From an uncultured Aquincola sp. (GTDB lineage Bacteria; Pseudomonadota; Gammaproteobacteria; Burkholderiales; Burkholderiaceae), in the NCBI GenBank assembly GCA_937883885.1, contig CAKZXL010000414.1, forward strand, positions 1-6,496: a stretch of DNA of 6,496 nt. The letters are read 5' to 3'. A program made the translations under genes and the position numbers. The notes below the pieces were generated by a model. It saw only the letters and a list, made by a program, of their open reading frames with translations, searched no databases and had not been told where the DNA came from. Of this stretch, positions 5,001 to 6,496 are shown piece by piece. Position 1 is the first letter of the stretch; the number at the start of each line of letters is the position of its first letter.

Positions 5001-6496
5001 ATGAGCACCGACGATTTCTTCCGCGCCCGCCTGGATCAGATGATCGACCTGCGGCATCCGCTGGCGGTGCTGGCCACGCGAATGCCCTGGGATGAGATCG
5101 AGAAGGCGCTGGCGCCGGCCTTTGCGCACAAGGATCGCGCCGGTCACCGGGTGGAAGGCGCTGACCTGTTCGGCCCGACGCTGCAGGTGGCGGGCTCTGG
5201 GGTCAGCAACCGTGGCCGGCCGCGCCTGCCGATCCGGTTGATGGTGGCGCTGCTGTACCTCAAGCACGCCTTCAACGTCAGCGACGAGGAACTCGTCGAG
5301 CGCTGGAGCGAAAACGTGGTCTGGCAGTTCTTCAGCGGCATGGCGTACTACACGCCCAAGCTGCCCTGCGATGCCACGCAGATCGGGCGCTTCAGGCGCG
5401 TGCTGGGTGAGGCCGGCGTGGAGCAGTTGCTCAAGTCCACGATTGAGGCAGCGGTGGCGATGAAGGCGGTGGGCAAGCGCGAGTTCGAGCGCGTCATCGT
5501 CGACTCCACGGTGCAGGAAAAGGCCATCGCCCACCCCACCGACAGCCGACTGCTGGAGGTGGCGCGCGAGAAGATCGTCCGGCTGGCCAAGCGAGCCGGC
5601 ATTGCGCTGAAGCTGACCCACGAACGCGAAGGCAAGACGCTTCGCCGCCGGGCGGCCGGCTATGCGCACGCCAAGCAGTTCAAGCGTCTGAAGCGCGTGC
5701 TGCGCCGCCAGCGCACGATCCTGGGCAGCCTGCTGCGCGAGGTGCGGCGCAAGATGACGGCCCTGCCGAAGACGGCGCAAGACACGCTGACGGTCTGGCT
5801 CGAACGCGCCGAGCAGCTGCACGCCCAGAGGCCGCACGACAAGGGCAAGCTGTATGCGCTGCACGCTCCGGAAGTGGAGTGCATCGGCAAAGGCAAGGCG
5901 CGTCAGCCCTACGAGTTCGGCGTCAAGGTCAGCGTGGCGGTGACCCACCGGCAAGGCCTGATGGTGGGTGCACGCAGCTTCCCCGGCAACCCGTACGACG
6001 GCCACACGCTGGCCGCGCAGCTGGAACAGACGAACACGTTGCTGCAAGACATCGGCGTCGAGCTCACCACCGCGGTGGTGGACCTGGGCTACCGCGGTGT
6101 TGATGCTGACATCGCTCCGGTGCAGCTCGTTCACCGGGGCAAGAGCAAGACGCTGACGGCCAGGCAACGCGCTTGGCTGCGGCGACGCCAGGCCGTCGAG
6201 CCGGCCATCGGGCACCTGAAGGCCGATCACCGCATGGACCGCTGCTGGCTCAAGGGCAGCGAGGGCGACGCGCTGCATGCGGTGCTGTGCGCGGCCGGGT
6301 TCAACATACGCTGGCTGCTGCGGGCGATCGCCCGTCTTGGCCTGGCTGGCGTTTACTGCGCCTTGGCATTGCTGACATTCGTCGTGCGGCGGGTCACTGC
6401 CGCCATGGCGATGCCGCTTGGGGCACCGTCGCCGTCTACGCCGCGTCGGCGTTGGGAACTCCGTCGATGTCGGCAACTGAAATTCGCAGGTCCGAC
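5001..6496 (+). CDS. IS5-family DDE transposase, no stop codon within the window
   Basis: The enzyme cuts and joins the element's ends. From ATG 5001, 498 codons are open to the window end. Residues 70-115 form the DUF772-type N-terminal transposase domain (GRPRLPIRLMVALLYLKHAF, then DEELVERWSENVVWQFF). A basic, helical insertion spans about 185-260. The catalytic triad is visible: D168 in VIVDST, D361 in VVDLGYRG and E400 in RRRQAVEPAIGHLK, the last showing the R-x3-E-x6-K signature of the IS4/IS5 group. FNIRWLLRAIARLGL (434-448) is the usual end of the conserved part. The remaining 50 residues are unusual in composition and run through the right inverted repeat (LKFAGP). The catalytic domain shows no frameshift or lost residue, so the enzyme is probably active. 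The start is supported by conserved-looking MSTDDFFRARLDQMIDLRHP and by GGGAG 13 nt upstream. A 582-codon open frame on the opposite strand (4728-6476) is a shadow. Confidence 0.92.
   Translation, partial: MSTDDFFRARLDQMIDLRHPLAVLATRMPWDEIEKALAPAFAHKDRAGHRVEGADLFGPTLQVAGSGVSNRGRPRLPIRLMVALLYLKHAFNVSDEELVERWSENVVWQFFSGMAYYTPKLPCDATQIGRFRRVLGEAGVEQLLKSTIEAAVAMKAVGKREFERVIVDSTVQEKAIAHPTDSRLLEVAREKIVRLAKRAGIALKLTHEREGKTLRRRAAGYAHAKQFKRLKRVLRRQRTILGSLLREVRRKMTALPKTAQDTLTVWLERAEQLHAQRPHDKGKLYALHAPEVECIGKGKARQPYEFGVKVSVAVTHRQGLMVGARSFPGNPYDGHTLAAQLEQTNTLLQDIGVELTTAVVDLGYRGVDADIAPVQLVHRGKSKTLTARQRAWLRRRQAVEPAIGHLKADHRMDRCWLKGSEGDALHAVLCAAGFNIRWLLRAIARLGLAGVYCALALLTFVVRRVTAAMAMPLGAPSPSTPRRRWELRRCRQLKFAGP
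6481..6496 (-). repeat. Right terminal inverted repeat of the IS, cut by the window end
   Basis: The last 16 bases read GTCGGACCTGCGAATT on the minus strand, the partner of the left repeat. The transposase reading frame passes through it. By symmetry with the left end about three more bases (TCG) should follow before the target copy. Confidence 0.8.

Larger units (their letters stand above)
4877..6496 (+). mobile_element. IS5-family insertion sequence, right terminus at the window end
   Basis: The element is defined by one DDE transposase gene and by matching ends. GTCGGCCCTGC at 4880-4890 matches the reverse complement of the last bases of the window (GTCGGACCTGC) at 10 of 11 positions, and AATT follows in both with a one-base offset. 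The left boundary near 4877 is inferred from where MTHFR homology stops and from a CTAA at 4873-4876 that fits the YTAR target preferred by many IS5 relatives. The right boundary is probably a few bases past 6496, giving roughly 1.62 kb. The second target copy is not visible. GC is a little lower than the flanking housekeeping genes but still high, so it is adapted to GC-rich hosts. Confidence 0.88.

Noticed and set aside
4991..5019. TTGACC as a -35 box for an IS promoter
   Set aside because: At 17-bp spacing the next hexamer is ATTTCT, a poor -10 box, and it would fall inside the transposase gene after its start codon.
4728..6476. A 582-codon open frame on the minus strand across the IS
   Set aside because: It lies opposite the transposase, whose DDE motifs are clear. 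Its translation is rich in His, Gln, Arg and Ala without a known motif, as expected for a GC-rich antisense frame, and it crosses the IS boundary.
1..6496. CRISPR arrays, tRNA or rRNA genes, riboswitches
   Set aside because: No regularly spaced repeats, cloverleaf-like segments or known RNA motifs were seen on either strand by reading.

Overview
The window looks like chromosomal DNA of a GC-rich betaproteobacterium, most likely of the Burkholderiales. The reasons are the very high GC of the coding regions, the compact tsaB-rimI-uracil-DNA-glycosylase gene order with overlapping ends, and the style of the proteins. There is no rRNA or other taxonomic marker, so this is an inference.

Left part (1-1984, minus strand): a three-gene operon read right to left. 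tsaB (tRNA t6A37 modification) runs into rimI (ribosomal protein S18 N-acetyltransferase) through an ATGA stop/start overlap. rimI overlaps by 11 bp a family 4 iron-sulfur uracil-DNA glycosylase, whose C-terminus lies beyond base 1. Middle (2051-3544, plus strand): dacB, a periplasmic D-Ala-D-Ala carboxypeptidase/endopeptidase (PBP4), diverging from tsaB across a 66-bp gap. These four genes are housekeeping genes and look intact apart from the window edge.

After dacB the character changes. A hairpin at 3549-3581 has a T-run on its minus-strand side and looks like a terminator for leftward transcription. It is followed by about 460 bp of markedly lower GC without a recognisable gene. Then comes a leftward methylenetetrahydrofolate reductase (MTHFR)-family gene. 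Its stop is at 4040-4042, and its homology continues upstream past any usable start codon until it meets the left end of an insertion sequence near 4877.

The right part (about 4877 to the window end) is an IS5-family element carrying a DDE transposase on the plus strand (from 5001). Its left terminal inverted repeat is visible, and the right one coincides with the last bases of the window. The element has split the MTHFR gene close to its N-terminus. Two details stand out. The transposase ribosome-binding site lies inside a stable stem that only transcripts entering from outside the element could form. The transposase also has no stop codon inside the visible element: if the ends are symmetrical and the target is the 4-bp YTAR typical of many IS5 relatives, the stop would be supplied by the target site itself. 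No wholly new system is evident; the interest is in how this element is built and what it interrupted.
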